Source of the DNA: Fusibacter tunisiensis
GTDB lineage: Bacteria > Bacillota > Clostridia > Peptostreptococcales > Acidaminobacteraceae
DNA length: 64,000 nucleotides
Assembly (NCBI RefSeq): GCF_016908355.1
Contig: NZ_JAFBDT010000009.1
Location: 1 to 64,000, forward strand
Reading direction: 5' to 3'
The position numbers and the translations under genes were made by a program. Numbering within the stretch: the stretch's first letter is position 1; each line of letters opens with the position of its first letter. Positions 42,002 through 50,876 of this stretch are shown one piece after another. The notes under the pieces are model-generated. The model was not told the DNA's origin. It saw nothing but the letters and a program-made list of their open reading frames with translations, and ran no database searches.

Positions 42002-43579
42002 GTGAAAAAGAAAACAGTATTATTGGCTCTAATCGGTATTTTGGCACTTGTTGCTGTTGGATTCACAGTGACACAACTTTTAGCGGATGATGAATATGTT
42101 GTTGATGATGAAGCGATATTAACACAGGAAGAAGAAGCCTCAACTGAAAGTGAATCGGAACGACAGGCACGTGAGGCAGCAGAAGCACAAGCAGCTGCAG
42201 AAGCAGAAGAAAAAAGACTTGAAGAGGAACGACTAAAAGAAGAAGCGGAAGCTGAGGCCAAACGAAAAGCGGAGGAAGAGCGGGCAAGATTAATTGCTGA
42301 AAATACAGTTTATGTTGGGAAAAAAGGTGCCGAGTTAATGGACACAGCGGATGAAGCGGGTCAAATTGTTGATACTTTTGAATCAAGAACACCGCTTTAT
42401 GTTGAGGATAAAGTCGTTTCTGACACGGGAGAAACAACACATTTGGCAGTAAAAACATCAATTGATGCTGTTGAAATTTTAGGCTATGTATCTCCAGAAT
42501 CGGTTGTCTCAAAATTGAGTGATTTTATAGCCAAACCTATTGATGACGTAGACTATGAAGCTTTTGAAAGACATGAAGCTTATGCTTCAAACCCAAAACA
42601 GGAAGTTCGGGGTGTCTATGTAACAGGTCATTCTGCCAGTGGGGATCGATTAGATGAACTGATTGAGTTGATTGGTGAAACAGAACTAAATGCTATGGTC
42701 ATTGATGTGAAGGATGACAATGGCTACTTGCTGTTTGCTTCAGAAACTGCAGAATCCTATAATCCAAAAGCCAATGAAAAAGTATATATAAAGGATATGG
42801 ATGCTTTTATAAACCGTTTGAAAGCAGAAAATATTTATTTGATTGCAAGAATTGTGACATTCAAATCGCCGATATATGCAAGAAATAACAAAGACCGGGC
42901 CATTGTATATAAAGATTCTCAAAGTCTGTATAGCGATGCAGATGGCCTGATATGGGCCTCACCACATGACCGAGACTTGTGGGCATACAATGTGGGCGTG
43001 GCAAAAGAAGCGGCTCTTGCTGGCTTTGATGAAATTCAATTTGATTATGTAAGATACCCTGCGATTTCAAAAAAATCACGAATGGATTATCGAAATACTG
43101 AAGATGAATCTCATACGGCAACGATACAAAAGTTTTTGAAATACGCGTATACAGAGTTATCTCCCTATGAGGTTTATGTTGCAGCAGATGTTTTTGGATG
43201 GACGGCGACAGCACTTGATGATGTAGGAATTGGTCAGCACTGGGAAGCGATTTCCAATGTAGTAGATTATATGTGTCCAATGATGTATCCAAGTCATTAT
43301 GGTCCAAATATTTTTGGCTTGTCTGTGCCAGATGCATACCCATATGAGACCATTGATGGATCGATTAAAGATGCAATAGAACGCAACTCAAACCTTCAGA
43401 CGCCAGGCTTGTTGAGACCTTGGATTCAAGACTTTACAGCGCGTTGGGTCAAGGGATATATACCTTATGGCACGAAAGAAGTAAAAGCTCAAATTGACGC
43501 GCTAAAAGCAAATGGCATCAAGGAGTACCTTGTATGGAATGCGGGGAATCGTTATTCTAAAAATGCATATATAGACTAG
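42002..43579 (+). CDS. Putative secreted glycoside hydrolase (DUF4015) with charged coiled-coil stalk
   Basis: The 525-residue protein has an N-terminal membrane anchor (KKKTVLLALIGILALVAVGF), a very Ala/Glu/Lys-rich segment (about 38-98) predicted as a long charged helix, a small beta domain (about 103-165) and a DUF4015 TIM-barrel-like domain (EVRGVYVTGHSA to the end) with DEIQFDYVRYP and PMMYPSHYG. It probably acts on cell-wall or extracellular polysaccharide. GTG 42002 is preferred because GAGGAG just upstream is its ribosome binding site. pyrE follows by nine bases. Confidence 0.87.
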   Translation: MKKKTVLLALIGILALVAVGFTVTQLLADDEYVVDDEAILTQEEEASTESESERQAREAAEAQAAAEAEEKRLEEERLKEEAEAEAKRKAEEERARLIAENTVYVGKKGAELMDTADEAGQIVDTFESRTPLYVEDKVVSDTGETTHLAVKTSIDAVEILGYVSPESVVSKLSDFIAKPIDDVDYEAFERHEAYASNPKQEVRGVYVTGHSASGDRLDELIELIGETELNAMVIDVKDDNGYLLFASETAESYNPKANEKVYIKDMDAFINRLKAENIYLIARIVTFKSPIYARNNKDRAIVYKDSQSLYSDADGLIWASPHDRDLWAYNVGVAKEAALAGFDEIQFDYVRYPAISKKSRMDYRNTEDESHTATIQKFLKYAYTELSPYEVYVAADVFGWTATALDDVGIGQHWEAISNVVDYMCPMMYPSHYGPNIFGLSVPDAYPYETIDGSIKDAIERNSNLQTPGLLRPWIQDFTARWVKGYIPYGTKEVKAQIDALKANGIKEYLVWNAGNRYSKNAYID

Positions 43580-43588
43580 GAGGATTTT

Positions 43589-44221
43589 ATGTTATCACAT
43601 GAGATTGCAGTATCTTTATTGGAGATTAAAGCTGTAACAGTTGTTGACGTAAACAATTTGTTTACTTGGGTTTCAGGGATTAAGTCCCCTGTTTATTGTG
43701 ACAATCGCATGACGATTGGCTACCCCAAAATTCGTAAAAAGATTGCGCATGGGTTTGAGTCAATTATTAAAAAAGAGTACCCAGATGTGTCTGTAGTAGC
43801 TGGAACAGCAACTGCAGGAATTCCTCATGCAGCATGGGTTTCAGATTTGTTGGATTTGCCAATGGTTTACATTAGAAGTGGACAAAAGGGCCATGGCAAG
43901 GGCAATCAAATTGAGGGTGTTTTGGAAAAAGGACAGAAGGTTGTCCTAATTGAGGATTTGATTTCTACCGGTGGGAGTTCGATTGCTGCTTGCAATGCGA
44001 TCTTAGAAGCAGGTGCTGAGGTCGTGGCAGTTTTAGCGATATTTAGTTATAATTTTCCGCAGGCTCGTGAAAAGTTTGAATCAGCCGGGATACCGCTTCA
44101 TGTCTTAACGGACTATGAAACACTTTTGCCGATAGCGGTTGATAAAGGGTACATTAATTTGGATTCGTTAGATGCATTAAGACGGTGGAAAGATAATCCG
44201 AGACTATTTACAAAAGATTGA
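43589..44221 (+). CDS. pyrE: Orotate phosphoribosyltransferase
   Basis: The enzyme joins orotate to PRPP to form OMP in pyrimidine synthesis. The 210-residue protein has YIRSGQKGHGKGNQIEG (orotate loop) and the PRPP motif VVLIEDLISTGGSS. It is separated from other pyr genes and lies between the DUF4015 gene and trmB. Confidence 0.95.
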   Translation: MLSHEIAVSLLEIKAVTVVDVNNLFTWVSGIKSPVYCDNRMTIGYPKIRKKIAHGFESIIKKEYPDVSVVAGTATAGIPHAAWVSDLLDLPMVYIRSGQKGHGKGNQIEGVLEKGQKVVLIEDLISTGGSSIAACNAILEAGAEVVAVLAIFSYNFPQAREKFESAGIPLHVLTDYETLLPIAVDKGYINLDSLDALRRWKDNPRLFTKD

Positions 44222-44230
44222 GGTGATTGG

Positions 44231-44872
44231 GTGAGAGTAAGAAGAAAGCCGGGTGCATTTGAAGCGCTTTGTGAAATAGAGCCATACTTTGTCAAAAATC
44301 CTGAACTCAGAAAAGGAAATTGGAAAGAAGTTTTTGGAAATGACAACCCGATTCATGCTGAGTTTGGCGGCGGTAAGGGCAGATTTAGTGTTGAAATGGC
44401 GCGGATGTATCCAAATGTGAATTTCATTATGGCAGATGCGGTGACCGAAGTTGCACTTGTTGCGGCCAAGCGTATGAAAAAGGCTGCACTAAACAATGTT
44501 AGATTAATTCTTTTGGATCTGAAAAATGTAGAGGATGTATTTTCAGAAGGTGAGTTAGATCAAATTTATCTCAATTTTTCGGATCCTTGGCCAAAGAAAA
44601 GGCATTATAAAAGAAGATTGACTTATAGAGATTTTTTGATGTCCTATAAAGCGGTTTTAAAGTCAGAAGGTTGGATACATTTTAAAACAGATAACAGAAG
44701 TCTGTTTCAGTTTTCACTCAATGAGTTTGCAGCTCTGGATATGAAAATGCAACATATTTCTTTAAACCTTCACGATGAGTCCCCAGAAGGAAATGTAATG
44801 ACAGAATATGAAGAGAAATTTTCAAAAATGGGGCATCCGATATATAGGGTAGAAACCCAATTTAGAAAGTAG
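44231..44872 (+). CDS. trmB: tRNA (guanine-N7)-methyltransferase
   Basis: This 213-residue enzyme makes m7G46 in tRNA variable loops using SAM. Visible motifs are HAEFGGGKGRFSVEMA (SAM site), LNFSDPWPKKRHYKRRLT and the C-terminal TEYEEKFSKMGHPIYR. It starts at GTG 44231 after AGGTGATTG, nine bases behind pyrE. Confidence 0.96.
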   Translation: MRVRRKPGAFEALCEIEPYFVKNPELRKGNWKEVFGNDNPIHAEFGGGKGRFSVEMARMYPNVNFIMADAVTEVALVAAKRMKKAALNNVRLILLDLKNVEDVFSEGELDQIYLNFSDPWPKKRHYKRRLTYRDFLMSYKAVLKSEGWIHFKTDNRSLFQFSLNEFAALDMKMQHISLNLHDESPEGNVMTEYEEKFSKMGHPIYRVETQFRK

Positions 44873-44883
44873 TAGGCTAGAAG

Positions 44884-46425
44884 ATGAAAAAAGTGTTTTA
44901 TGGGGTGGCAGGCATTGGCACACTTCTTTTTTTTACTTTGTATGCAATTGGCTTTTTTAATAGCATTACATTTGAAACAGAAATGGGCGCGACGGTATTT
45001 TCGGTTTTAAATGTGCTTTTAAAAGTGAATGTTATCTGGATAGGACTTGTGATTTTTTTAGAAAACGATAATCCTTCTAGAACATTGGCTTGGCTTATTG
45101 TGCTGATTTTGTTGCCATTGTTAGGTTTTTTTCTGTATGTTTTATTTGGACGCAGTTATCGAAAAAAGAACAAAGCCAAACGAAAGCACTTAAAAGATTC
45201 AGACCGAATGGTTAAGGCTGCTCAAATTCAATCTGGCCTTATTGACTATATGACCCTTCCAAACAGTGATAAGGAAGGGAATAAGCGTTTGATGCAATTG
45301 CTTCTTAACAATGCAAAAGCGCCATTTTCTTTAAGTAATAAAGTGACGGTTCTAACCAATGGTACAAGTAAATTTAGCCGAATGTTTGAAGCAATTCGTA
45401 GAGCTGAGTCGCATATACACTTGGAATACTTTATCATCAAAGATGATACACTTGGGTCTGAACTTAAAAATTTATTAATTGAAAAAGCCTTGCAAGGTGT
45501 CGAAGTGCGTTTGATCTATGACGATGTCGGCTCTTGGCGATTGAGCAAGAAATATTTAGAAGACTTAAAAAATGCTGGGGTAGAAGTATACGCTTTTTTT
45601 AAAGTGCCGATTCCTGTTTTTTCAAGAGAACTTAATTATCGAAACCACAGGAAAATAACGGTTGTTGATGGTGTGATTGGTTTTGTAGGCGGTTTAAATA
45701 TTGGCGATGAATATATGGGCTATTCTACGAAATTTTCATTTTGGCGGGACACCCATTTGGAACTTAAAGGTGAAGCAGTATATGCCTTACAGACTATATT
45801 TTTAAATGATTGGAATTTTGTTTCCAATCAGAGGATTGAGGGCGCTTCTTATTTTCCTGAAGTTGCTATAGAGACTCAATCATTGGTACAGATTGCCGCA
45901 TCAGGGCCAGATTCCGAATGGAAGTGTATTTTGCAGGCTTTTTATAAAATGATTGCCAATGCGGAAGATAAAATTTGGATTGCTACCCCGTATCTCGTTC
46001 CGGAGGAGAGTCTCATGATGGGACTTAAAACAGCAGCATTAAGTGGTGTAGATGTAAGAATCATAATCCCTTCTGAGCCGGACCATTTTTTTGTCTACTG
46101 GGCATCTCAAGCAAATATTCAACAACTTTTGGAAGCTGGTGTGCGTATTTATAGATATGCCAATGGGTTTATACATTCTAAAGTTATCGTAATCGATCGA
46201 CAGGTGGCTTCAGTTGGAACGGCAAATCTAGATATTAGATCAATGGAAATTAACTTTGAGGTAAATGCTTTCTTGTATGATGAAGCGGTAATTGTGCGTT
46301 TGGAAGAAGATTTTATCAATGATTTTGAAGACAGTGTTGAATATAATTTGGAAAACTTTAACAAGCGCAAATTGCGTTATCGGTTTTTGGAAGCAATGGG
46401 CCGCCTGGTTTCCCCGTTGCAATAA
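44884..46425 (+). CDS. cls: Cardiolipin synthase
   Basis: The 513-residue membrane enzyme joins two phosphatidylglycerol molecules. It has two or three N-terminal membrane helices (5-24, 34-60, 67-88) and two phospholipase D HKD motifs: NYRNHRKITVVDG near 255 and FIHSKVIVIDRQ near 430. It lies between trmB and lspA in the same direction. Confidence 0.95.
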   Translation: MKKVFYGVAGIGTLLFFTLYAIGFFNSITFETEMGATVFSVLNVLLKVNVIWIGLVIFLENDNPSRTLAWLIVLILLPLLGFFLYVLFGRSYRKKNKAKRKHLKDSDRMVKAAQIQSGLIDYMTLPNSDKEGNKRLMQLLLNNAKAPFSLSNKVTVLTNGTSKFSRMFEAIRRAESHIHLEYFIIKDDTLGSELKNLLIEKALQGVEVRLIYDDVGSWRLSKKYLEDLKNAGVEVYAFFKVPIPVFSRELNYRNHRKITVVDGVIGFVGGLNIGDEYMGYSTKFSFWRDTHLELKGEAVYALQTIFLNDWNFVSNQRIEGASYFPEVAIETQSLVQIAASGPDSEWKCILQAFYKMIANAEDKIWIATPYLVPEESLMMGLKTAALSGVDVRIIIPSEPDHFFVYWASQANIQQLLEAGVRIYRYANGFIHSKVIVIDRQVASVGTANLDIRSMEINFEVNAFLYDEAVIVRLEEDFINDFEDSVEYNLENFNKRKLRYRFLEAMGRLVSPLQ

Positions 46426-46441
46426 TTTAGGAGGTAGGATT

Positions 46442-46894
46442 TTGATTTATTTCATTACGATTATAGGCTTGATTGGGATTGATCAATTAACGAAAATTTG
46501 GGCTGTAGATGCCCTGATGCACAAAGGACCTCAGGGTTTCATAGATGGATTTCTTGGGTTTAGATATGTAGAAAACACAGGGGCTGCTTTCAGTATATTA
46601 AAGGATCAACAACTGCTTTTAATCTTGATTACATTTGTGATTTTGGCAGGGATGATAGGCTACATGATTAAAGCAATTAAGACAGAGGCACCGATTGTTG
46701 TGAAACTTGCCTATATTTCTATTATTTCAGGCGCAGTTGGGAATTTTATTGATCGTGCACGCCTCAATTATGTAATTGATTTCTTAGAGTTTAAATTCAT
46801 AAGATTCCCAGTATTTAATGTTGCAGATGTTTTGGTGGTTGTGGGTGTTATTTTATTATCCTATGCAATTCTATTTATGAAGTATGATTTTTAA
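46442..46894 (+). CDS. lspA: Lipoprotein signal peptidase (signal peptidase II)
   Basis: The 150-residue protein has four membrane helices and the catalytic aspartates in GNFIDRARLNYVIDF and FNVADV. It cuts prolipoproteins, for example the ApbE, FMN-binding and PrsA-like lipoproteins in this window. I use TTG 46442, because GGAGG lies seven bases before it and no ATG fits the family length. Confidence 0.93.
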   Translation: MIYFITIIGLIGIDQLTKIWAVDALMHKGPQGFIDGFLGFRYVENTGAAFSILKDQQLLLILITFVILAGMIGYMIKAIKTEAPIVVKLAYISIISGAVGNFIDRARLNYVIDFLEFKFIRFPVFNVADVLVVVGVILLSYAILFMKYDF

Positions 46895-46981
46895 CCTGTA
46901 ACATAAATTTAAAATCGACTTAGGGTATCCTATGGTACAATTGTTACAATTGAAAATTTAAAAGATTGTGAAAGGATTGTT

Positions 46982-47962
46982 ATGAATTCAATATACATTA
47001 AGGTATTTGTCATTTCATTGGTAGGGTTTTTAGCCTTGTTTGGAGGGATTTTTGTTGCCATAGACAATACATATGGGACAGAAGAAGTACGTGAAACAAC
47101 TGAACCGGTAGATGTGGAGACATCTGTTGCAGAGTCTGAGATACCAACGACCGAGCCTGTAGAAATAGATGATAGAAGTGAACTTGAAAAGGCTGCAGAA
47201 GTATCTTCAAGAATTAATGTGATCGCTTTTGGACTAAATGATCATCTAGCAGACACCATGATGTTGGTGAGTTTAGACCCTGAAATTCCCAGACTCGATA
47301 TCATTTCCATCCCGCGTGACACCTATAATCACATTGAAGGACATGATGGCCTTGGTCAAAAGAAAATGAATGCCATTTATGGTATGAAAGATATTGGTGG
47401 TGTCAATGGTATGAAGAAGTATGTTTCTGAATTCATGGGCATACCGGTTGACTACTATGTAAGGATTGATTTTAAGGCTGTAGAAGCAATTGTGGATACA
47501 CTTGGCGGCTACGAGGTTAGAGTGCCTTATGATATGGTTTATGATGACATTTATGCCGATCCCCCGCTTCATATTGACATTAAAGCTGGGAAACAAGTTC
47601 TTAGTGGATCTGAAACTGTAAAATTTTTAAGATTTAGACAAAATAATGATGGTACGATCAAAGAAGGCGACATCCAAAGAATTCCAAGACAGCAGCAGTT
47701 TGTGGATTATATGATTCAAAAATCATTAAGCTTTAAATTGCCATCTGTCATAAATACGATTATTGGAAGCCGTTATGTTAGGACGGACTTAACACTTGAA
47801 GATGCACTGGCATATGCACTAAAAGCGGCAACTTTAGAGAAAGAGAACATTCAGTTTTATACTCTAGAGGGTGAAGATACAATGATGGGTGGGGTTTCTT
47901 ATTGGATTCACGATCCGGCAAAATTGGAAGAAAAATTATTTGAATTATATGGCTTAAATTAA
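46982..47962 (+). CDS. LytR-CpsA-Psr (LCP) family phosphotransferase
   Basis: The protein (326 residues) has one N-terminal membrane helix, a Thr/Glu-rich linker (about 30-75) and an extracytoplasmic LCP domain with ISIPRDTYNHI, VDYYVRIDFKAVEAIVDTLGG and KFLRFRQNNDGTIKEGDIQR. LCP enzymes attach wall polymers to peptidoglycan from lipid-linked donors. An extended -10 (TGGTACAAT, 46933-46941) is upstream. Confidence 0.93.
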   Translation: MNSIYIKVFVISLVGFLALFGGIFVAIDNTYGTEEVRETTEPVDVETSVAESEIPTTEPVEIDDRSELEKAAEVSSRINVIAFGLNDHLADTMMLVSLDPEIPRLDIISIPRDTYNHIEGHDGLGQKKMNAIYGMKDIGGVNGMKKYVSEFMGIPVDYYVRIDFKAVEAIVDTLGGYEVRVPYDMVYDDIYADPPLHIDIKAGKQVLSGSETVKFLRFRQNNDGTIKEGDIQRIPRQQQFVDYMIQKSLSFKLPSVINTIIGSRYVRTDLTLEDALAYALKAATLEKENIQFYTLEGEDTMMGGVSYWIHDPAKLEEKLFELYGLN

Positions 47963-48010
47963 AAAAGAGGTGTTGCAAATCTAAGTAATTAGATGGGCAA
48001 TACCTCTTTT
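47963..48010. terminator. Bidirectional terminator
   Basis: AAAAGAGGTGTTGC and GCAATACCTCTTTT form the outer stem, with ATCTAAGTAATTAGAT as an inner hairpin; it lies between the converging LCP and murC genes. Confidence 0.88.
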
Positions 48011-48014
48011 ATTA

Positions 48015-49385
48015 TTATTTTGTGAGCATTTTTGAGAGCTCAGTAATGGTTCCAGCACCCATGGTAATGATTAAATCGCCTGAGGACGCATGCTCTTTGA
48101 TATATGCAGCTATGGCCTCGAAGTCACTCATATAAAGACTTTTCTTGTTTTCAGCAACCAGTTCTGTTACAAGATCTCTAGCGTGAATTTCACCTTTGTC
48201 AATTTCACGGGCAGCATAAATATCGGTAACAATGATTTCGTCAGCCAAATTAAAGGCACTTGAGAAGCCATGCAAAAGTTCCTTGGTTCTCGAATAGGTG
48301 TGGGGCTGAAAAATGCAAATAATCCGTCCGTGATTTTCAATACGGGCTGCTGCATCTAATGTGGCTTTGATTTCGTTGGGGTGATGTGCATAATCATCAA
48401 TGACAGGGCAGCCGTTGAGTTCACCAACGGTTTCGAAGCGCCGACCTGCATTTTTAAAGTTTTCGAGTTTTTCTGAAATCCAATTGTAGTCCTCTGTAAT
48501 TTGGGCGGCGGTTGCAAAAGCCCCTAAGGCATTGTAAATGTTGTGAAGACCTGGAACAGACAAGTTTAAACGGCATAATAGGGTCTCTTTTATATAGATG
48601 TCAAACGTTGCGCATCCTTTTTGGTTATAAGTAATATTTTTGGCAATAAAGTCACAAGAGTCTGAAAGTCCGAAGGTAGCAATGCGTCCCTTATAATAGG
48701 GGATGATTTTTTTTGCGTTATAGTCATCGCCATTCAACACTAAAATACCATCTTCTTCAATGTTTGCTGCAAATTTTACAAAAGCATTGACGATATGGTC
48801 TAAGTCATTGAAATAGTCTAAATGGTCTTCATCGATGTTTAAAACAACGCCAATTTTCGGGTAAAATGATAAAAAGTTTTCCTTATATTCGCAAGCTTCC
48901 GTTATAAAAAGATCAGAAGCACCTATTCTAACATTGCTTTTTAAGTCTTCAAAATATCCCCCAACTAAAGCAGTTGGATCGTATTTGGCATCATTAAATA
49001 TGCGCGTTACCATTGATGTGGTTGTTGTTTTGCCATGTGTTCCTGAAATTGCAATGCTGTTTTTATAGCCAAGCATAAGTTGTCCAAGCATTTCTGCTCG
49101 GCTTAATGTTGGAAGACCTAACGCTTGTGCGGCAAGTAGTTCTGGATTGTCATCCGAAACTGCAGAAGTGTAGACGATAAGCTCAGCATCTTGCACATTG
49201 TTTTTATCATGGCCGATGAAAATGGTTATGCCAAGTGCTTCAAGTTCTTTGGTAAATGTTGAGGCTGTCTGATCAGAGCCGCTGATTTGAAAACCCTTCT
49301 TAGCTAATATCTGTGCAATGGCACTGTTGCTAACGCCGCCTATGCCTATAAAATGAATATGTTTCACCGTACTTAAATCAATCAT
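48015..49385 (-). CDS. murC: UDP-N-acetylmuramate--L-alanine ligase
   Basis: MurC adds the first amino acid to the peptidoglycan precursor. The 456-residue protein has IHFIGIGGVSNSAIAQIL (nucleotide-binding start), the ATP loop ISGTHGKTTTTSM, EACEYKENFL and DDYAHHPNEI. I chose the ATG at 49383-49385, seven bases after AGGAG; a start ten codons upstream lacks a site. It is a single gene divergent from purR. Confidence 0.96.
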   Translation of the reverse strand: MIDLSTVKHIHFIGIGGVSNSAIAQILAKKGFQISGSDQTASTFTKELEALGITIFIGHDKNNVQDAELIVYTSAVSDDNPELLAAQALGLPTLSRAEMLGQLMLGYKNSIAISGTHGKTTTTSMVTRIFNDAKYDPTALVGGYFEDLKSNVRIGASDLFITEACEYKENFLSFYPKIGVVLNIDEDHLDYFNDLDHIVNAFVKFAANIEEDGILVLNGDDYNAKKIIPYYKGRIATFGLSDSCDFIAKNITYNQKGCATFDIYIKETLLCRLNLSVPGLHNIYNALGAFATAAQITEDYNWISEKLENFKNAGRRFETVGELNGCPVIDDYAHHPNEIKATLDAAARIENHGRIICIFQPHTYSRTKELLHGFSSAFNLADEIIVTDIYAAREIDKGEIHARDLVTELVAENKKSLYMSDFEAIAAYIKEHASSGDLIITMGAGTITELSKMLTK

Positions 49386-49465
49386 TTGGGTGCTCCTAAC
49401 GTTAAATAAAATCATAATGATTATACCATATTTTAAAAAACATTACATAAAAACTTAAAAGGGTA

Positions 49466-49494
49466 TTGATGTTCTTAAAAAAAACGAATAAAAT
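49466..49494 (+). promoter_or_regulatory. Promoter of purR
   Basis: TTGATG (49466-49471), 17 bases, TAAAAT (49489-49494). Confidence 0.6.
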
Positions 49495-49530
49495 TAAGGA
49501 AATACTATATAAATATTCGGAGTGAGACGC

Positions 49531-50355
49531 GTGAGTAAATTAAAAAGAAATGAACGAATTGGTGCAATTGTAAAAATATTAAGTGATGCCCCTAATAAGG
49601 TTTTTACACTTAATTATTTCACAGAAATATTTGATTCAGCAAAATCAACGATTAGTGAAGACTTGGTAATTGTAAAAAAACTAATGGAGGATCTGAATTT
49701 AGGTAGAGTTATGACCATAGCAGGTGCTGCAGGTGGGGCTAAATTTGTACCCGCTCTTAGTAAAATTGACAAAACGCAGTTGGTGGAACGCATTTGTCAG
49801 GATGTGCGCAACCCAGACCGGATTGTGCCAGGCAATTTTCTATACATGGCAGACATTCTTTACAATCCAGTTTATGCCAAGGGTATTGGTGATATTTTTA
49901 CCGAACGTTATTCTTCTGAAGAGAGTCGTGTCGACTATGTGCTTACAGTTGAAACAAAAGGTATCCCAATCGCGGTTATGACTGCAAGAGGCCTAAATGT
50001 CCCTTTGGTAATTGCAAGACATGAAAATAAAGTGACAGAAGGGCCAAAGTTAAGCATTAATTATGTATCGGGCTCTTCAGGAACGCTTAGAACCATGTAC
50101 ATTGCAAAGAATGCCATTCGAAAAGGGTCTCGTGTTTTGATTGTAGATGATTTTATGCGAGCAGGCGGAAGTGCAAAGGGCATGAGTGCTCTTGTAAAAG
50201 AATTGGATTGCGAAGTTGCTGGAATATGTGTCTTGTTTGATTCTGTTCATCCAACACAGAAATTGGTTTCAAGGTATACGTCCCTAATTCGATATGAAGG
50301 CATAGATTCAAATGGCACAATATTGGTTCATCCCAATTATGAAGATTTATTGTAA
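49531..50355 (+). CDS. purR: Pur operon repressor PurR
   Basis: The 274-residue protein has an N-terminal winged helix (RNERIGAIVKILSDAP, DSAKSTISEDLVIVK) and a phosphoribosyltransferase-fold domain that senses PRPP through VLIVDDFMRAGGSAKG. It represses purine genes in Bacillus. GTG 49531 is preferred over GTG 49522 because GGAGTGAG spaces better. It heads the conserved purR-spoVG-glmU-prs order. Confidence 0.94.
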   Translation: MSKLKRNERIGAIVKILSDAPNKVFTLNYFTEIFDSAKSTISEDLVIVKKLMEDLNLGRVMTIAGAAGGAKFVPALSKIDKTQLVERICQDVRNPDRIVPGNFLYMADILYNPVYAKGIGDIFTERYSSEESRVDYVLTVETKGIPIAVMTARGLNVPLVIARHENKVTEGPKLSINYVSGSSGTLRTMYIAKNAIRKGSRVLIVDDFMRAGGSAKGMSALVKELDCEVAGICVLFDSVHPTQKLVSRYTSLIRYEGIDSNGTILVHPNYEDLL

Positions 50356-50386
50356 ATCTAAAAATTAAAAAAAATTAATAAAAAAA

Positions 50387-50415
50387 GAAGGATTTTCCAA
50401 ATCCCTATAGAATAA
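50387..50415 (+). promoter_or_regulatory. Sigma-H promoter of spoVG
   Basis: GAAGGATTT (50387-50395), 11 bases and ATAGAATAA (50407-50415) match the sigma-H consensus RnAGGAwww-N11/12-RnnGAATww at every defined position. spoVG is a classical sigma-H target. Confidence 0.82.
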
Positions 50416-50449
50416 GTACTATACAACAGAATTAGGGGGAATTTTCAAA

Positions 50450-50740
50450 ATGAATATTACAGACGTTAGAATCAGAAAACTAAAAGATGACGGTAAAATG
50501 AAAGCTGTGGTTTCATTAACTTTTGACGATGCTTTTGTGGTGCATGACATAAAAGTGATTGAGGGTCAGAATGGTCTCTTTGTGGCAATGCCAAGTCGTA
50601 AAGTGGGGGAAGCAGATTATCGGGATATTGCACACCCAATTAATCAAGAAACTCGGACTTTAATTCAGGATATTATTTTTGAAGCTTATGAAAAAGCACG
50701 GAGTGTTCCCGTTGAAGACTCATATTTTGAAGAGGAATAA
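50450..50740 (+). CDS. spoVG: SpoVG, RNA/DNA-binding regulator
   Basis: The protein (96 residues) matches SpoVG throughout: [34 protein letters not shown] and AHPINQETR. SpoVG is a small nucleic-acid-binding regulator that also occurs in non-sporing Firmicutes, so it does not by itself prove sporulation. It is followed by a terminator. Confidence 0.97.
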   Translation: MNITDVRIRKLKDDGKMKAVVSLTFDDAFVVHDIKVIEGQNGLFVAMPSRKVGEADYRDIAHPINQETRTLIQDIIFEAYEKARSVPVEDSYFEEE

Positions 50741-50748
50741 TCACACAT

Positions 50749-50773
50749 GAGATGCTGAAAAGCATCTCTTTTT
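50749..50773 (+). terminator. Terminator after spoVG
   Basis: GAGATGCT (50749-50756), loop GAAA, AGCATCTC (50761-50768), five T. Confidence 0.9.
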
Positions 50774-50876
50774 GATTGTCAAATTTTATTAATAGATGTT
50801 TTTTTAAAAAGACAAAAATGATATAATTTTGCGTGTTGAACACTAAATAGATTTTAGGGGTTATAAGGAGAAGTCA

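Noticed and set aside
42063..42512. Long minus-strand open frame opposite the DUF4015 gene
   Set aside because: It mirrors the Ala/Glu-rich repeat on the coding strand, has low-complexity Leu/Gln/His content and no ribosome binding site.
50450..50740. spoVG taken as proof of sporulation
   Set aside because: SpoVG also occurs in non-sporing Firmicutes, and the neighbouring spore genes are absent.
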